Position numbers and translations under genes: made by a program
NCBI RefSeq assembly: GCF_003097635.1
Contig: NZ_QCZI01000001.1
Coordinates: 248,001-312,000, forward strand
Direction of reading: 5' to 3'
Length of the DNA: 64,000 nucleotides
From: Flavobacterium psychrotolerans
GTDB lineage: Bacteria > Bacteroidota > Bacteroidia > Flavobacteriales > Flavobacteriaceae
Notes under the pieces: generated by a model
The model's input: the letters and a program-made list of their open reading frames with translations, nothing else
The model's database searches: none
What the model was told of the DNA's origin: nothing
Part shown: in pieces, positions 41,578 to 50,817 of the stretch
How positions within the stretch are numbered: position 1 is the first letter of the stretch
How the letters are laid out: the number at the start of each line of letters is the position of its first letter

Positions 41578-43242
41578 ATGAGTAAGATATTACCTGAGAA
41601 ATACAGACATCCGTATGATTTTAATAAAAAATACAAAAAACCAGCCGTATATTTTTCGATGGAATTTGCAATTGACCAAGCCCTGAAAACATATTCGGGA
41701 GGTTTGGGTTTCTTAGCAGGTTCTCACATGAGAAGTGCCTATGATTTGAAACAAAATCTAATAGGAATTGGGATTTTATGGAAAAAAGGATATTATGACC
41801 AATATAAAAAAGAAGACCTTTCGATGGGAGTGCTTTTTCAAGAAAAAATATATTATTTCTTAGAAGAAACTAACATCAAGTTTACCATTAAAATCAACAA
41901 TCACGATGTTTGGGTAACCGCTTTTTATTTGAATCCGGAAACATTTGGCACAGTTCCGATGTTTTTCCTGTCAACCGATTTACCAGAAAATGACTATTTA
42001 GCAAAATCGACCACATTCAAATTATACGATTCCGACCCTATTGCCAAAATTGCACAAACTATGGTTTTAGGCTTGGGAGGAGCAAAATTACTGGATGCTT
42101 TAGATTATGATCCGGATATCTATCATTTAAATGAAGCCCATGCCGTGTCTTGTGTTTTTCACTTGTACAATAAGTTTAAAAATGTGGATGCCATAAAAGA
42201 AAAAATGGTGTTTACTACCCATACACCAGAAGAAGCGGGTAACGAAAAACATGACATTAATTTACTGAATTCATTAAGTTTTTTCGATGGTATACCATTA
42301 GAAAAGGTTAGAGAAATAACCGGAATTCAAGACGATACTTTCAATCACACTTTAGTCGGATTACGATTAAGTCATAATGCAAATGGAGTTTCTAAATTAC
42401 ACGGGGAGGTTTCTAGGGATATGTGGAAAGATTATCCTGGAATTTGTCCAATTACCCATATTACTAACGCCCAAAACAAAAAATATTGGGCCGATGCTTG
42501 GCTAGATGAAGCATTCCAAAGCAAAGACAGAGCGGGATTAATCAAAAGAAAGACGAGATTAAAATCGAAACTTTTTGATGTGGTTGCAGACCAAACAGGT
42601 AAATTATTTGATCCAAATATTTTAACTATCGTTTGGGCCAGAAGATTTGCTGACTATAAAAGACCCGATTTGATAACTAGAGATTACAATCGATTCATAA
42701 AATTATTGGCCAATACCGAAATGCCCGTTCAAATTATATTTGCAGGCAAACCCTACCCAATGGATTTTGGGGCCATACACAATTTTGACAATCTTACACA
42801 CATCAGTAAAAACATCAAAAACATGGCAGTACTTACCGGACATGAATTAAAATTGTCACGCCAGTTAAAAGAAGGTGCCGATGTTTGGCTGAATAACCCA
42901 AGGGTTACAAGAGAAGCTTCCGGTACTTCTGGGATGACAGCCGCAATGAATGGAGCCATCAATTTCTCTACAAATGACGGTTGGGTTCGTGAATTTAAGG
43001 ACATGAATAAAACCCAAAATTCATTTGTACTGCCTATTGTTGACCATACATTGCCTACTTATGTTCAAGATCAGATGGATTTAGATAACTTGTATGAAAT
43101 GTTAGAAGGTGAAATTTTGCCTTTATATTATAATTCACCTAAAAAATGGTGGGATTTAGTAGAAACCAGCATGAAGCAAGTTGTTCCCTATTTTGATTCT
43201 GACCGAATGGTAGACGAATATTATAGTAAGTTATACAAATAA
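41578..43242 (+). CDS. glgP: alpha-glucan phosphorylase family protein lacking the PLP lysine
   Basis: A 554-residue protein of the short GT35 alpha-glucan phosphorylase branch. The start PAVYFSMEFAIDQALKTYSGGLGFLAG, the block HLNEAHAVS, TTHTPEEAGNEKH and the phosphate-site WARRFADYKRP are family features. In the signature EASGTSGMTAAMNG the residue that binds PLP (Lys in GTxxMK) is Thr454. True phosphorylases need PLP phosphate for phosphorolysis, so this protein may act differently or be a lineage-specific variant. No glycogen synthase or branching gene is adjacent. It has its own promoter and terminator. The gene symbol refers to the family only. Confidence 0.85.
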   Translation: MSKILPEKYRHPYDFNKKYKKPAVYFSMEFAIDQALKTYSGGLGFLAGSHMRSAYDLKQNLIGIGILWKKGYYDQYKKEDLSMGVLFQEKIYYFLEETNIKFTIKINNHDVWVTAFYLNPETFGTVPMFFLSTDLPENDYLAKSTTFKLYDSDPIAKIAQTMVLGLGGAKLLDALDYDPDIYHLNEAHAVSCVFHLYNKFKNVDAIKEKMVFTTHTPEEAGNEKHDINLLNSLSFFDGIPLEKVREITGIQDDTFNHTLVGLRLSHNANGVSKLHGEVSRDMWKDYPGICPITHITNAQNKKYWADAWLDEAFQSKDRAGLIKRKTRLKSKLFDVVADQTGKLFDPNILTIVWARRFADYKRPDLITRDYNRFIKLLANTEMPVQIIFAGKPYPMDFGAIHNFDNLTHISKNIKNMAVLTGHELKLSRQLKEGADVWLNNPRVTREASGTSGMTAAMNGAINFSTNDGWVREFKDMNKTQNSFVLPIVDHTLPTYVQDQMDLDNLYEMLEGEILPLYYNSPKKWWDLVETSMKQVVPYFDSDRMVDEYYSKLYK

Positions 43243-43255
43243 ACTTAAAATTATT

Positions 43256-43283
43256 AAAAGCCCATTTATTTGGGCTTTTTTTA
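43256..43283 (+). terminator. intrinsic terminator of the phosphorylase homologue gene
   Basis: AAAAGCCCA (43256-43264) pairs with TGGGCTTTT (43271-43279), followed by T residues. Confidence 0.82.
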
Positions 43284-43380
43284 TGAATTTAACTTATTAT
43301 CTCAATTTAATTGTTAATTGTTAAAAAAAGCGTTAATTTAGTGCCTTTAACAAAACATTAAGTTTTCATCTTGATTAACT

Positions 43381-45078
43381 ATGCCTAATAATCGATTTCT
43401 TATTGTATTTCTTTTTATTCAGATTTTTTTTGGGGCACATTCCTATGCCTATGAAAAAACGTTGACTAAAATTGAAATTACAAAACTGGCAAATGAAGCC
43501 AAGGAATTAATAATTAAAGGCCATTACGAAAAATCATTACTAAAATCGAGTCTTGCTTTACAACATGCAATTACAATTTGTGACAACTCACTCATTGCCT
43601 ATTCCTATAAACTAATCGCAACAAATTTTGATGAATTAGGCGAGTCAGAAAAAGCCTTTTTGTATTACAATAAAAGCTTAATTTATGCTGATAAAACCAA
43701 TGACAATGACCTTAAAAACAGGCTAAACAATAATTTAGGCAATATCTATTTTTTTGACAGAAAACAATATAAAAAAGGAATAGCCCATTATAAAAAGTCT
43801 TTGGAATATAGTAAAAAAATAAAGGACTTCTCTCAAAATTCCCTCACAAAGCTCAATATAACTTGGGCCTATTTTGATATTGGTCACTATAATGAAGGAC
43901 TACCTTATTTAAAATCAATCAATTCCTATTACAAAAATCACAAAGACAATTCAATAATTAGCACCTTAAATATGCTAAACGGAATGTTTTATAATCATAT
44001 CAATGATAATGAAAAAGCAGAAGCATATTTTCAAAATTCCATAAAACTAGGGATTGAAGAAAATAACGAGCCACAATTGTCCTTTGCCTATAAGGAATAT
44101 TCCAAACATCTATTAAAAATTGGAGCCTATAGAAAAGCCTATGAAAGCCTAGAGCTTTACGATAAAATTAGTGAAGAAATCAATGATGATAATGAAATCA
44201 ATAAAAATAATATTTCAGGCCTTAAACTCGAATTAGAAGAGACCAAAAAAAATATAAAAAAAACAGAAATCAGATACCTCCAAGAAATTCGTCTAGCGGC
44301 AGAACAAAGAATCCGAAATCAAAGAATTATTATAACATTTATTGTCACATTTATTTTACTAGGATTGCTCCTTTACTTCTTTTATCAGAATGCCAAGTTG
44401 ACTCAAAAAAATAAAATTAAAAGCATTCAGAATATAGAACAGCAAAACATCATCATTGCCACTATTGATGGTCAAGAAAAAGAACGAAAAAAAATAGCTG
44501 CTTTTTTGCATGATAATATTAGTGCAAAATTATCAACTGTATGTTTACACCTTTTTGCTTTCACGGCAATAACAAAAATTGAATCAGAAGAAATTGTCAA
44601 GGCTAAAGAAATCCTAAAAGAAATTCATGATGCAATACGAAACCTTTCCCATCAATTGATACCTTGTACTTTGATTAAATTTGGGTTACTTAATGCACTT
44701 GAAGATTTATGTGAAAAAAATTCGAATTCATTACTAAAATTCAATTATTTCAGCAAAATCCCATTAGAAAAAAGATATAATGAAGACTATGAAATGAAAC
44801 TCTATTTTATAGTTGCCGAACTCTTGAATAACATTCAAAAACACAGTAAAGCAAGTGCTGCATCAATTGCACTTGAAGAAAAAAACAAAGAAATAATCAT
44901 AACCATTAAAGACGACGGAAAAGGGTTTAACACCAATAAAACCATACATCATGTTGGTTTCGGATTGACTCAGATACGTGCGAGAGTATCAAAAATGAAA
45001 GGAGAATTGTCTATTTTTTCTACCCCAATTACCGGTACGTTCATTCAGATGAAAATACCGATTAAAGAAATTCATTAA
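43381..45078 (+). CDS. TPR-containing sensor histidine kinase (HisKA_3 / NarX-like)
   Basis: A 565-residue membrane kinase. A signal peptide (1-23) is followed by a periplasmic region of TPR-like helical pairs (about 28-270, for example YKLIATNFDELGESEKAFLYYNKSL in pieces), a coiled coil, one membrane segment (about 318-340) and a cytoplasmic kinase. The H box ERKKIAAFLHDNISAKLS carries His377; the ATPase domain has the N box VAELLNNIQKHSKA and G box KDDGKGF. It should phosphorylate a NarL-type regulator; none is adjacent, and the nearest in the window is at 27184-27873. Its stop overlaps the stop of the convergent phosphoesterase gene by 4 bases. Confidence 0.9.
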   Translation: MPNNRFLIVFLFIQIFFGAHSYAYEKTLTKIEITKLANEAKELIIKGHYEKSLLKSSLALQHAITICDNSLIAYSYKLIATNFDELGESEKAFLYYNKSLIYADKTNDNDLKNRLNNNLGNIYFFDRKQYKKGIAHYKKSLEYSKKIKDFSQNSLTKLNITWAYFDIGHYNEGLPYLKSINSYYKNHKDNSIISTLNMLNGMFYNHINDNEKAEAYFQNSIKLGIEENNEPQLSFAYKEYSKHLLKIGAYRKAYESLELYDKISEEINDDNEINKNNISGLKLELEETKKNIKKTEIRYLQEIRLAAEQRIRNQRIIITFIVTFILLGLLLYFFYQNAKLTQKNKIKSIQNIEQQNIIIATIDGQEKERKKIAAFLHDNISAKLSTVCLHLFAFTAITKIESEEIVKAKEILKEIHDAIRNLSHQLIPCTLIKFGLLNALEDLCEKNSNSLLKFNYFSKIPLEKRYNEDYEMKLYFIVAELLNNIQKHSKASAASIALEEKNKEIIITIKDDGKGFNTNKTIHHVGFGLTQIRARVSKMKGELSIFSTPITGTFIQMKIPIKEIH

Positions 45079-45572
45079 TCCCTTTTTTCTATTTCAATAA
45101 TCTCCAAATCTTTTATTTTTTCTCCATCAATAACAAATCGCAGCATGGTCCTCACTTGGTGAAAACCACTTTTTCCTGCCGCTCCTGGATTCATGTGTAA
45201 TAAATTGAGTCTCTTATCAAACATCACCTTCAGAATATGCGAATGTCCGCAAATAAATAATTTTGGTGGATTTTTTGTCAATTCATTTCTGATATTAAGA
45301 CTGTATTTCCCCGGATATCCACCAATGTGTGTTATCCAAACATCAACCCCTTCACAAAGAAATCTATTGTGCAATGGAAACACCAACCGGGCTTTATCAT
45401 CATCAATATTCCCGTAAACCGCTCGCAATGGCTTCCTTTTTTTTAAGGTATCGGTTATCATTAGATCACCAATGTCTCCGGCGTGCCAAACCTCATCTGC
45501 TTGGTCAACATATTTTAATATCGTTTCGTCAATATGACTGTGGGTATCAGAAAGCAGTAGAATTTTTTTCAT
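45075..45572 (-). CDS. YfcE/MJ0936-type metallophosphoesterase
   Basis: A 165-residue calcineurin-like phosphodiesterase. Metal ligands lie in DTH (residues 9-11), HAGDIGD, GNIDDD, THIGGYP and CGHSH. Family members cleave phosphodiesters in vitro; the natural substrate is unknown. The gene converges on the kinase gene and the two share the tetranucleotide TTAA as overlapping stop codons. Confidence 0.9.
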   Translation of the reverse strand: MKKILLLSDTHSHIDETILKYVDQADEVWHAGDIGDLMITDTLKKRKPLRAVYGNIDDDKARLVFPLHNRFLCEGVDVWITHIGGYPGKYSLNIRNELTKNPPKLFICGHSHILKVMFDKRLNLLHMNPGAAGKSGFHQVRTMLRFVIDGEKIKDLEIIEIEKRD

Positions 45573-45705
45573 TTAGGGCAAACTTGTTTTATTTAAGGAG
45601 TTGTTCCTATAGCAATCGGGATTCGGTAAAATTAAACAATCCCATTTCAAAATCAAATTAACATTTTGTTACATTTTCAATTCAAAGAAATCACACATTA
45701 ATAAG

Positions 45706-45713
45706 TATCTTTG
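45706..45713 (+). promoter_or_regulatory. -7 box of the truA/ABC exporter operon
   Basis: TATCTTTG matches the -7 consensus, 79 bases before the truA ATG; there is no clear -33 TTG. Confidence 0.5.
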
Positions 45714-45792
45714 CCAAAATGAACGCGTTTTAAATTGCATTTCATTCTTTAAGCCAAATTCTAATTCCTAAAACTGCGACCGAATACTAAAA

Positions 45793-46527
45793 ATGCGTTA
45801 CTTTATCAAATTGGCATACAACGGAACAAACTACCACGGTTGGCAATGTCAGCCTAACGCTCCTTCTGTACAAGAAACATTAAGTAAAGCACTTTCGGTA
45901 GTATTAAATTTAGAAATTAAATTAATGGGGGCCGGACGAACTGATACGGGTGTTCATGCCAAAATAATGTTTGCCCATTTTGATTTCGAAAAAAAAATAG
46001 ACACTAAATGTACGGTACATAAACTGAACTCTTATCTTCCAAAAGACATTGTTGTTTTTGATATTATTCCCGTTCCTGATCATGCGCATGCACGATTTGA
46101 TGCCACGAAAAGAACTTACGAATACCATATCAACAGCTATAAAGATGTTTTTTTGCAGGAACAAAGCTGGTATTATCGTCAGAAATTGGATCTCGATTTG
46201 ATGAACGAAGCATCGAAAATATTATTGAACCATACTAATTTTCAGTGTTTTTCTAAAGTAAATACTGAAGTAAACACGTTTAATTGCAAAATTACGGAAG
46301 CCTCTTGGAAACAAGAAAACAACACCCTTGTTTTTACCATATCCGCCGATAGGTTTCTTAGAAATATGGTCAGAGCCATCGTTGGAACCCTGATTAAAGT
46401 AGGGTTACACAAAATTACATTAGACGAGTTTAGTACCATTATAGAAAACAAAAATAGAAGTGAAGCTGGATTTTCAGTCCCAGCTCATGGATTATATTTA
46501 ACTGAAATAGCGTACGATTATATCTAA
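45793..46527 (+). CDS. truA: tRNA pseudouridine(38-40) synthase TruA
   Basis: A 244-residue enzyme that isomerises uridines 38-40 of the tRNA anticodon arm. The catalytic Asp51 lies in GAGRTDTGVHA; the other blocks, RYFIKLAYNGTNYHGWQ, FSADRFLRNMVRAIVGTL-like (ISADRFLRNMVRAIVG) and SEAGFSVPAHGLYL, are typical. Length is slightly short but complete. The ABC exporter gene begins 36 bases downstream, so the two are probably cotranscribed. Confidence 0.95.
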   Translation: MRYFIKLAYNGTNYHGWQCQPNAPSVQETLSKALSVVLNLEIKLMGAGRTDTGVHAKIMFAHFDFEKKIDTKCTVHKLNSYLPKDIVVFDIIPVPDHAHARFDATKRTYEYHINSYKDVFLQEQSWYYRQKLDLDLMNEASKILLNHTNFQCFSKVNTEVNTFNCKITEASWKQENNTLVFTISADRFLRNMVRAIVGTLIKVGLHKITLDEFSTIIENKNRSEAGFSVPAHGLYLTEIAYDYI

Positions 46528-46563
46528 AATTAAATTAGTCAGTACTCCTACAATGACAAAAAA

Positions 46564-48324
46564 ATGAGAGCAAAAGCATTCGATACGAAAGTATTCAAAC
46601 GAATTTTAGAATACACTAAACCCTACCAATGGCGATTTAACGGCGTAATCGTTTTTGCCGTTTCACTATCTGTATTTGCAGCATTACGTCCGTACCTTTT
46701 GAAACAGACCGTTGACGGTTATTTAAAAACCCACGATGCAAAAGGGCTGTTATTTTATGTCACCATAATGGGAATCGTGCTTTTAATGGAAGTGTTTTCT
46801 CAATTTTATTTCGTTTTTTGGGCTAACTGGTTGGGTCAGGATATTGTAAAAGACATTAGAATCAAACTATTCAAACACATGCTAAGTTTTCGCATGAAAT
46901 ACTACGACAATGCACCCGTTGGGCAATTAGTGACCCGTTCCGTTTCGGATATTGAGGCTATTGCAAAAATCTTTAGTCAAGGCTTGTTCATGATTACGAG
47001 TGACTTGATGAAAATGGGAGTGGTCATGATTTTCATGTTTTACATGAACTGGAAATTGACTTGGATTGTGATTGTAGCCATGCCGGTTTTGGTATTTATA
47101 ACGCGAATCTTTCAGCGAAAAATGCAACTCGCTTTCGAAGAAGTCCGAACTCAAATAGCCAATATGAATACGTTTGTTCAAGAACGGGTTACAGGAATGA
47201 AAATCGTACAACTTTTTAACCGAGAAGCTATTGAAGCCGATAAATTTAGTCAAATCAACGATAAACACAACAAAGCCTGGATAAAAACCATTTTATACAA
47301 CTCCATCTTCTTCCCTATTGCCGATATCATCTCGTCCTTAACATTAGGTATTGTAGTATTGTATGGTGGTATTAAAATTCTTAATGGAGATCATTTCACC
47401 ACCTTTGGAGATTTGTTTTCTTATACCATGTTCATCGGAATGCTGTTCAATCCATTGCGACAAATTGCAGATAAATTTAACGAGATGCAAATGGGAATGA
47501 TTGCCGCCAATCGCGTATTTGATATTTTAGATACCAAAGACCAAATTCAAGATACTGGCATTATTGAAGCCCCAATTTTTGAAGGAAACATACAATTCAA
47601 AAGGGTACATTTTAGTTATATCGAAAATGAAGAAATCATCAAAGGCATCAATTTAGAGGTCAAAGCAGGGCAAACAATTGCTATTGTGGGAGCGACAGGA
47701 GCGGGAAAATCGACCATTATTAATTTATTGAATCGTTTTTACGAAATCAGCAGCGGAACCATTTGCATTGATGGCAAAAACATTAACGAGTACAGTTTAA
47801 GTTCCATCAGAAAGCAAATTGCGGTAGTTTTACAGGATGTTTTTTTGTTTGCCGATACTATTTTAAACAACATTACTTTAAACAACCCGAATATTTCTCG
47901 TGAAGAAGTCATTCTGGCCGCAAAAAAAATAGGTGTACATGAGTTCATTATGAGTTTGCCTAACGGCTATGATTATAATGTAAAAGAACGCGGTGTGATG
48001 CTTTCTTCCGGTCAACGTCAGCTGATTGCTTTCCTGCGCGCCTATGTGAGTAATCCAAGCATTTTGATCTTGGATGAGGCCACTTCGTCCATTGATACCC
48101 ATTCTGAAGAATTGATTCAACGTGCCACAGAAAAAATCACGATGGGAAGAACTTCAATTGTTATTGCGCATCGATTGGCAACCATTGTCAATGCCAATAA
48201 AATTGTGGTTATGGATAAAGGTTTGATTGTAGAGGAAGGCTCCCATTTTGAATTATTAAATATTGAAGGAGGATTTTATAAGAATTTATATTACTCCCAG
48301 TTTTTGGTTGAAAACAATTCATAA
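46564..48324 (+). CDS. ABC exporter, fused permease and ATPase (MsbA/lipid-drug type)
   Basis: A 586-residue half-transporter. Six predicted membrane helices (about residues 20-310) are followed by the ATPase domain, with Walker A GATGAGKST (376-384, Lys382), Q-loop LQDVFLFADT, signature LSSGQRQ and Walker B ILILDEATSSID, then the H-loop VIAHRLATI. It forms a homodimer or heterodimer and exports lipids, peptides or drugs; the substrate is unknown. It is encoded downstream of truA with no terminator between. Confidence 0.92.
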   Translation: MRAKAFDTKVFKRILEYTKPYQWRFNGVIVFAVSLSVFAALRPYLLKQTVDGYLKTHDAKGLLFYVTIMGIVLLMEVFSQFYFVFWANWLGQDIVKDIRIKLFKHMLSFRMKYYDNAPVGQLVTRSVSDIEAIAKIFSQGLFMITSDLMKMGVVMIFMFYMNWKLTWIVIVAMPVLVFITRIFQRKMQLAFEEVRTQIANMNTFVQERVTGMKIVQLFNREAIEADKFSQINDKHNKAWIKTILYNSIFFPIADIISSLTLGIVVLYGGIKILNGDHFTTFGDLFSYTMFIGMLFNPLRQIADKFNEMQMGMIAANRVFDILDTKDQIQDTGIIEAPIFEGNIQFKRVHFSYIENEEIIKGINLEVKAGQTIAIVGATGAGKSTIINLLNRFYEISSGTICIDGKNINEYSLSSIRKQIAVVLQDVFLFADTILNNITLNNPNISREEVILAAKKIGVHEFIMSLPNGYDYNVKERGVMLSSGQRQLIAFLRAYVSNPSILILDEATSSIDTHSEELIQRATEKITMGRTSIVIAHRLATIVNANKIVVMDKGLIVEEGSHFELLNIEGGFYKNLYYSQFLVENNS

Positions 48325-48461
48325 TTAAACAAATATTCCTTATTTTCGCAACCGAAATACAAATCAAAATTTAGTAGTGATGAAATGCGCTTTTGCGACC
48401 TGAGTTTACGAACAGGTGAAGCAATTCCATTTTTACTAATTTAAAAAAACAAAAACGAAAA

Positions 48462-49850
48462 ATGAAATACGATATTATTGTTTTAGGAAGTGGTCCAGGC
48501 GGATATGTTACTGCAATTCGTGCCTCACAATTGGGCTTTAAAGTGGCTGTAATTGAAAAAGAAAATTTGGGTGGAGTGTGCCTAAACTGGGGTTGTATCC
48601 CAACAAAAGCATTACTGAAATCGGCACAAGTTTTTGATTACCTAAAACATGCAGCCGATTATGGATTGACCGTTGCCGCTTTCGACAAGGATTTTAATGC
48701 CGTAGTTTCTCGTAGCCGAAACGTAGCTGAAGGAATGAGTAAAGGAGTTCAGTTTCTGATGAAAAAAAACAAAATCGATGTGATTGATGGTTTCGGAAAA
48801 ATGAAACCGGGAAAGAAAATCGACGTTAAAGCTGCTGACGGAACAGTAACCGAATATAGCGCAGACCATATCATCATTGCTACAGGAGCACGCTCTCGTG
48901 AATTGCCAAATTTACCTCAAGATGGGGTTAAAGTAATTGGGTACCGTCAAGCAATGACTTTACCTTCACAACCAAAATCAATGATTGTGGTAGGTTCCGG
49001 GGCAATTGGAGTAGAATTTGCGCACTTCTATAACGCTATGGGAACAGATGTAACTATTGTTGAATTTTTACCAAATATAGTTCCTCTGGAAGACGAAGAC
49101 ATTTCAAAACAAATGGAACGTTCCATGAAAAAAGCAGGCGTTAAAATCATGACCAACTCTTCCGTTGAGAAAATTGACATTTCTGGAAATGGCGTGAAAG
49201 CAACCGTAAAAACAGCTAAAGGCGAAGAAATACTTGAGGCTGACATCGTACTTTCGGCTGTTGGAATTAAAACAAATATTGAAAATATAGGTTTAGAAGA
49301 AGTGGGAATTGCCACTGATAGAGATAAAATCCTAGTAAACGATTTCTACCAAACCAACATCCCAGGATACTATGCTATTGGTGATGTAGTTCCAGGACCA
49401 GCATTGGCTCACGTAGCTTCTGCCGAAGGAATTACCTGTGTGGAGAAAATCGCAGGCTTGCATGTTGACCCAATTGATTACGGAAATATTCCGGGTTGTA
49501 CATATGCAACACCCGAAATTGCTTCGGTTGGATTGACTGAAAAACAAGCTAAAGAAAAAGGATACGAACTGAAAGTGGGTAAATTTCCATTCTCTGCTTC
49601 TGGAAAAGCAAAAGCCGCAGGAACTCCCGATGGATTTGTAAAAGTAATTTTTGACGCCAAATATGGCGAATGGCTCGGTTGTCACATGATTGGTGCCGGT
49701 GTTACCGATATGATTGCCGAGGCGGTTGTAGCGCGAAAACTGGAAACTACGGGGCATGAAATACTGAAATCCATTCACCCTCACCCTACAATGAGTGAGG
49801 CCGTTATGGAAGCCGTTGCCGAAGCTTATGGAGAAGTGATACACTTATAA
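48462..49850 (+). CDS. lpdA: dihydrolipoyl dehydrogenase (E3)
   Basis: A 462-residue FAD/NAD enzyme reoxidising dihydrolipoamide in pyruvate and 2-oxoacid dehydrogenase complexes. The redox disulfide is Cys40/Cys45 in GGVCLNWGCIPTK; FAD motif GSGPGG (9-14), NAD motif GSGAIGVEFAHF, and the active-site pair His441/Glu446 in HPHPTMSE are all present. It is a standalone gene with no other complex subunit nearby and a strong terminator. Confidence 0.96.
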   Translation: MKYDIIVLGSGPGGYVTAIRASQLGFKVAVIEKENLGGVCLNWGCIPTKALLKSAQVFDYLKHAADYGLTVAAFDKDFNAVVSRSRNVAEGMSKGVQFLMKKNKIDVIDGFGKMKPGKKIDVKAADGTVTEYSADHIIIATGARSRELPNLPQDGVKVIGYRQAMTLPSQPKSMIVVGSGAIGVEFAHFYNAMGTDVTIVEFLPNIVPLEDEDISKQMERSMKKAGVKIMTNSSVEKIDISGNGVKATVKTAKGEEILEADIVLSAVGIKTNIENIGLEEVGIATDRDKILVNDFYQTNIPGYYAIGDVVPGPALAHVASAEGITCVEKIAGLHVDPIDYGNIPGCTYATPEIASVGLTEKQAKEKGYELKVGKFPFSASGKAKAAGTPDGFVKVIFDAKYGEWLGCHMIGAGVTDMIAEAVVARKLETTGHEILKSIHPHPTMSEAVMEAVAEAYGEVIHL

Positions 49851-49852
49851 AT

Positions 49853-49880
49853 CGTCATTGAGAGGATACGAAGAATCTCA
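49853..49880. repeat. CGTCATTG-type dispersed repeat remnant
   Basis: CGTCATTGAGAGGATACGAAGAATCTCA immediately after the lpdA stop resembles the CGTCATTGCGAGG...GAAGCAATCTC repeat type that I recall from many bacterial genomes; TGAGA at its left pairs with TCTCA at its right. Copy number was not checked. Confidence 0.45.
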
Positions 49881-49894
49881 TTCTAATTAATTAT

Positions 49895-49928
49895 TAATCC
49901 GTTTTGCGAAAGCAAAGCGGATTTTTTT
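49895..49928 (+). terminator. intrinsic terminator of lpdA
   Basis: AATCCGTTTTGC (49895-49906) pairs with GCAAAGCGGATT (49911-49922) over 12 bp with one G-U pair, closed by a GAAA tetraloop and followed by T residues. Confidence 0.88.
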
Positions 49929-50060
49929 GTCTTTATCTTTTAAGGCATTTCAAAAGAACTATGATAAAAAGGAATAAGCAATGTTTTTCGTTGCTATACC
50001 ATCAATAGTCAGAAAATTGATTTCCAAATAAAATCAAGATTCTATTTTTTATTATTATTT

Positions 50061-50088
50061 GAAAATATTTTCAGAAACAACTGAAAAT
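50061..50088. promoter_or_regulatory. overlapping palindromes upstream of the stress block
   Basis: GAAAATATTTTC (50061-50072) is a perfect 12-bp palindrome, and ATTTTCAG (50067-50074) is repeated in inverted form as CTGAAAAT (50081-50088), so three related half sites lie in a row. A near-consensus -7 box TATCTTTA follows at 50092-50099. This could be an operator for the downstream genes. Confidence 0.45.
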
Positions 50089-50137
50089 CAGTATCTTTAT
50101 TGTATAAATTAGCATTCACTTTAATACTCATAGTGTC

Positions 50138-50785
50138 ATGCATGACGATGAATTAAAAGATAGAATGGAAGCAGGTTTACTCCTTTCGGATAAATTAAAA
50201 AAATATCAGGATAGCGATACCATAATTCTCGCCATTCCAAGGGGCGGGGTTCCTGTGGGATATGTAATTGCCAAAAGTTTGCATCTCCCGTTGGATATTG
50301 TGCTTTCAAAAAAAATTGGTCACCCCAACAACAAAGAATTTGCCATTGGCGCTGTATCCATGAATTCGCTACTTATTAATGAACTTCCTGAAGTTCCAAA
50401 TAGTTATATCGAGGATGAAATTATTAGGCTTAGAAAAGTAATGCAAGAGAAATACGAACGCTACATGGGCAATCGAAAACCTCTTGAAATAAAGGGGAAA
50501 AACGTAATTGTGGTGGATGATGGGATTGCAACAGGAAATACCCTTATGGTCTGCATAAACATGCTACGGAAAAAAGAACCAAAAAAAATTATTGTGGCAG
50601 TGCCGGTTATACCTTTTGAAACTGTTGCTATTTTCAGGCAAAAAGCGGACGAATTTATCTATTTGATGGCTCCCAAATATTTCACGGGGGTCGGAGCCTT
50701 TTATGAAAAATTTGATCAAGTAGAAGACGATGAAGTAATCCGTTTACTGAACGACACAAATCTGGTTAATTTAAAACAAATTTGA
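50138..50785 (+). CDS. phosphoribosyltransferase family protein
   Basis: A 215-residue type I PRTase-like protein. The PRPP loop is VIVVDDGIATGNT (124-135) with the Asp pair 127/128; LAIPRGGVPVGYVIA near residues 31-45 and SKKIGHPNNKEFAIGAV follow the pattern of Rv0571c-like PRTases. Such proteins are often encoded beside dienelactone hydrolase-like genes, as here, with a 32-base gap. The substrate base is unknown. It appears to be the first gene of the stress-type block. Confidence 0.88.
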   Translation: MHDDELKDRMEAGLLLSDKLKKYQDSDTIILAIPRGGVPVGYVIAKSLHLPLDIVLSKKIGHPNNKEFAIGAVSMNSLLINELPEVPNSYIEDEIIRLRKVMQEKYERYMGNRKPLEIKGKNVIVVDDGIATGNTLMVCINMLRKKEPKKIIVAVPVIPFETVAIFRQKADEFIYLMAPKYFTGVGAFYEKFDQVEDDEVIRLLNDTNLVNLKQI

Positions 50786-50817
50786 TTGAGTATATATACA
50801 TTTAAAATTTGTCCATC

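Noticed and set aside
45193..45661. Plus-strand frames over the phosphoesterase gene
   Set aside because: The minus-strand gene has complete metal motifs; the plus frames have no family match and no promoter.
48380..48461. Possible small RNA or leader before lpdA
   Set aside because: No stable conserved structure or clear promoter and terminator pair could be made out by eye.
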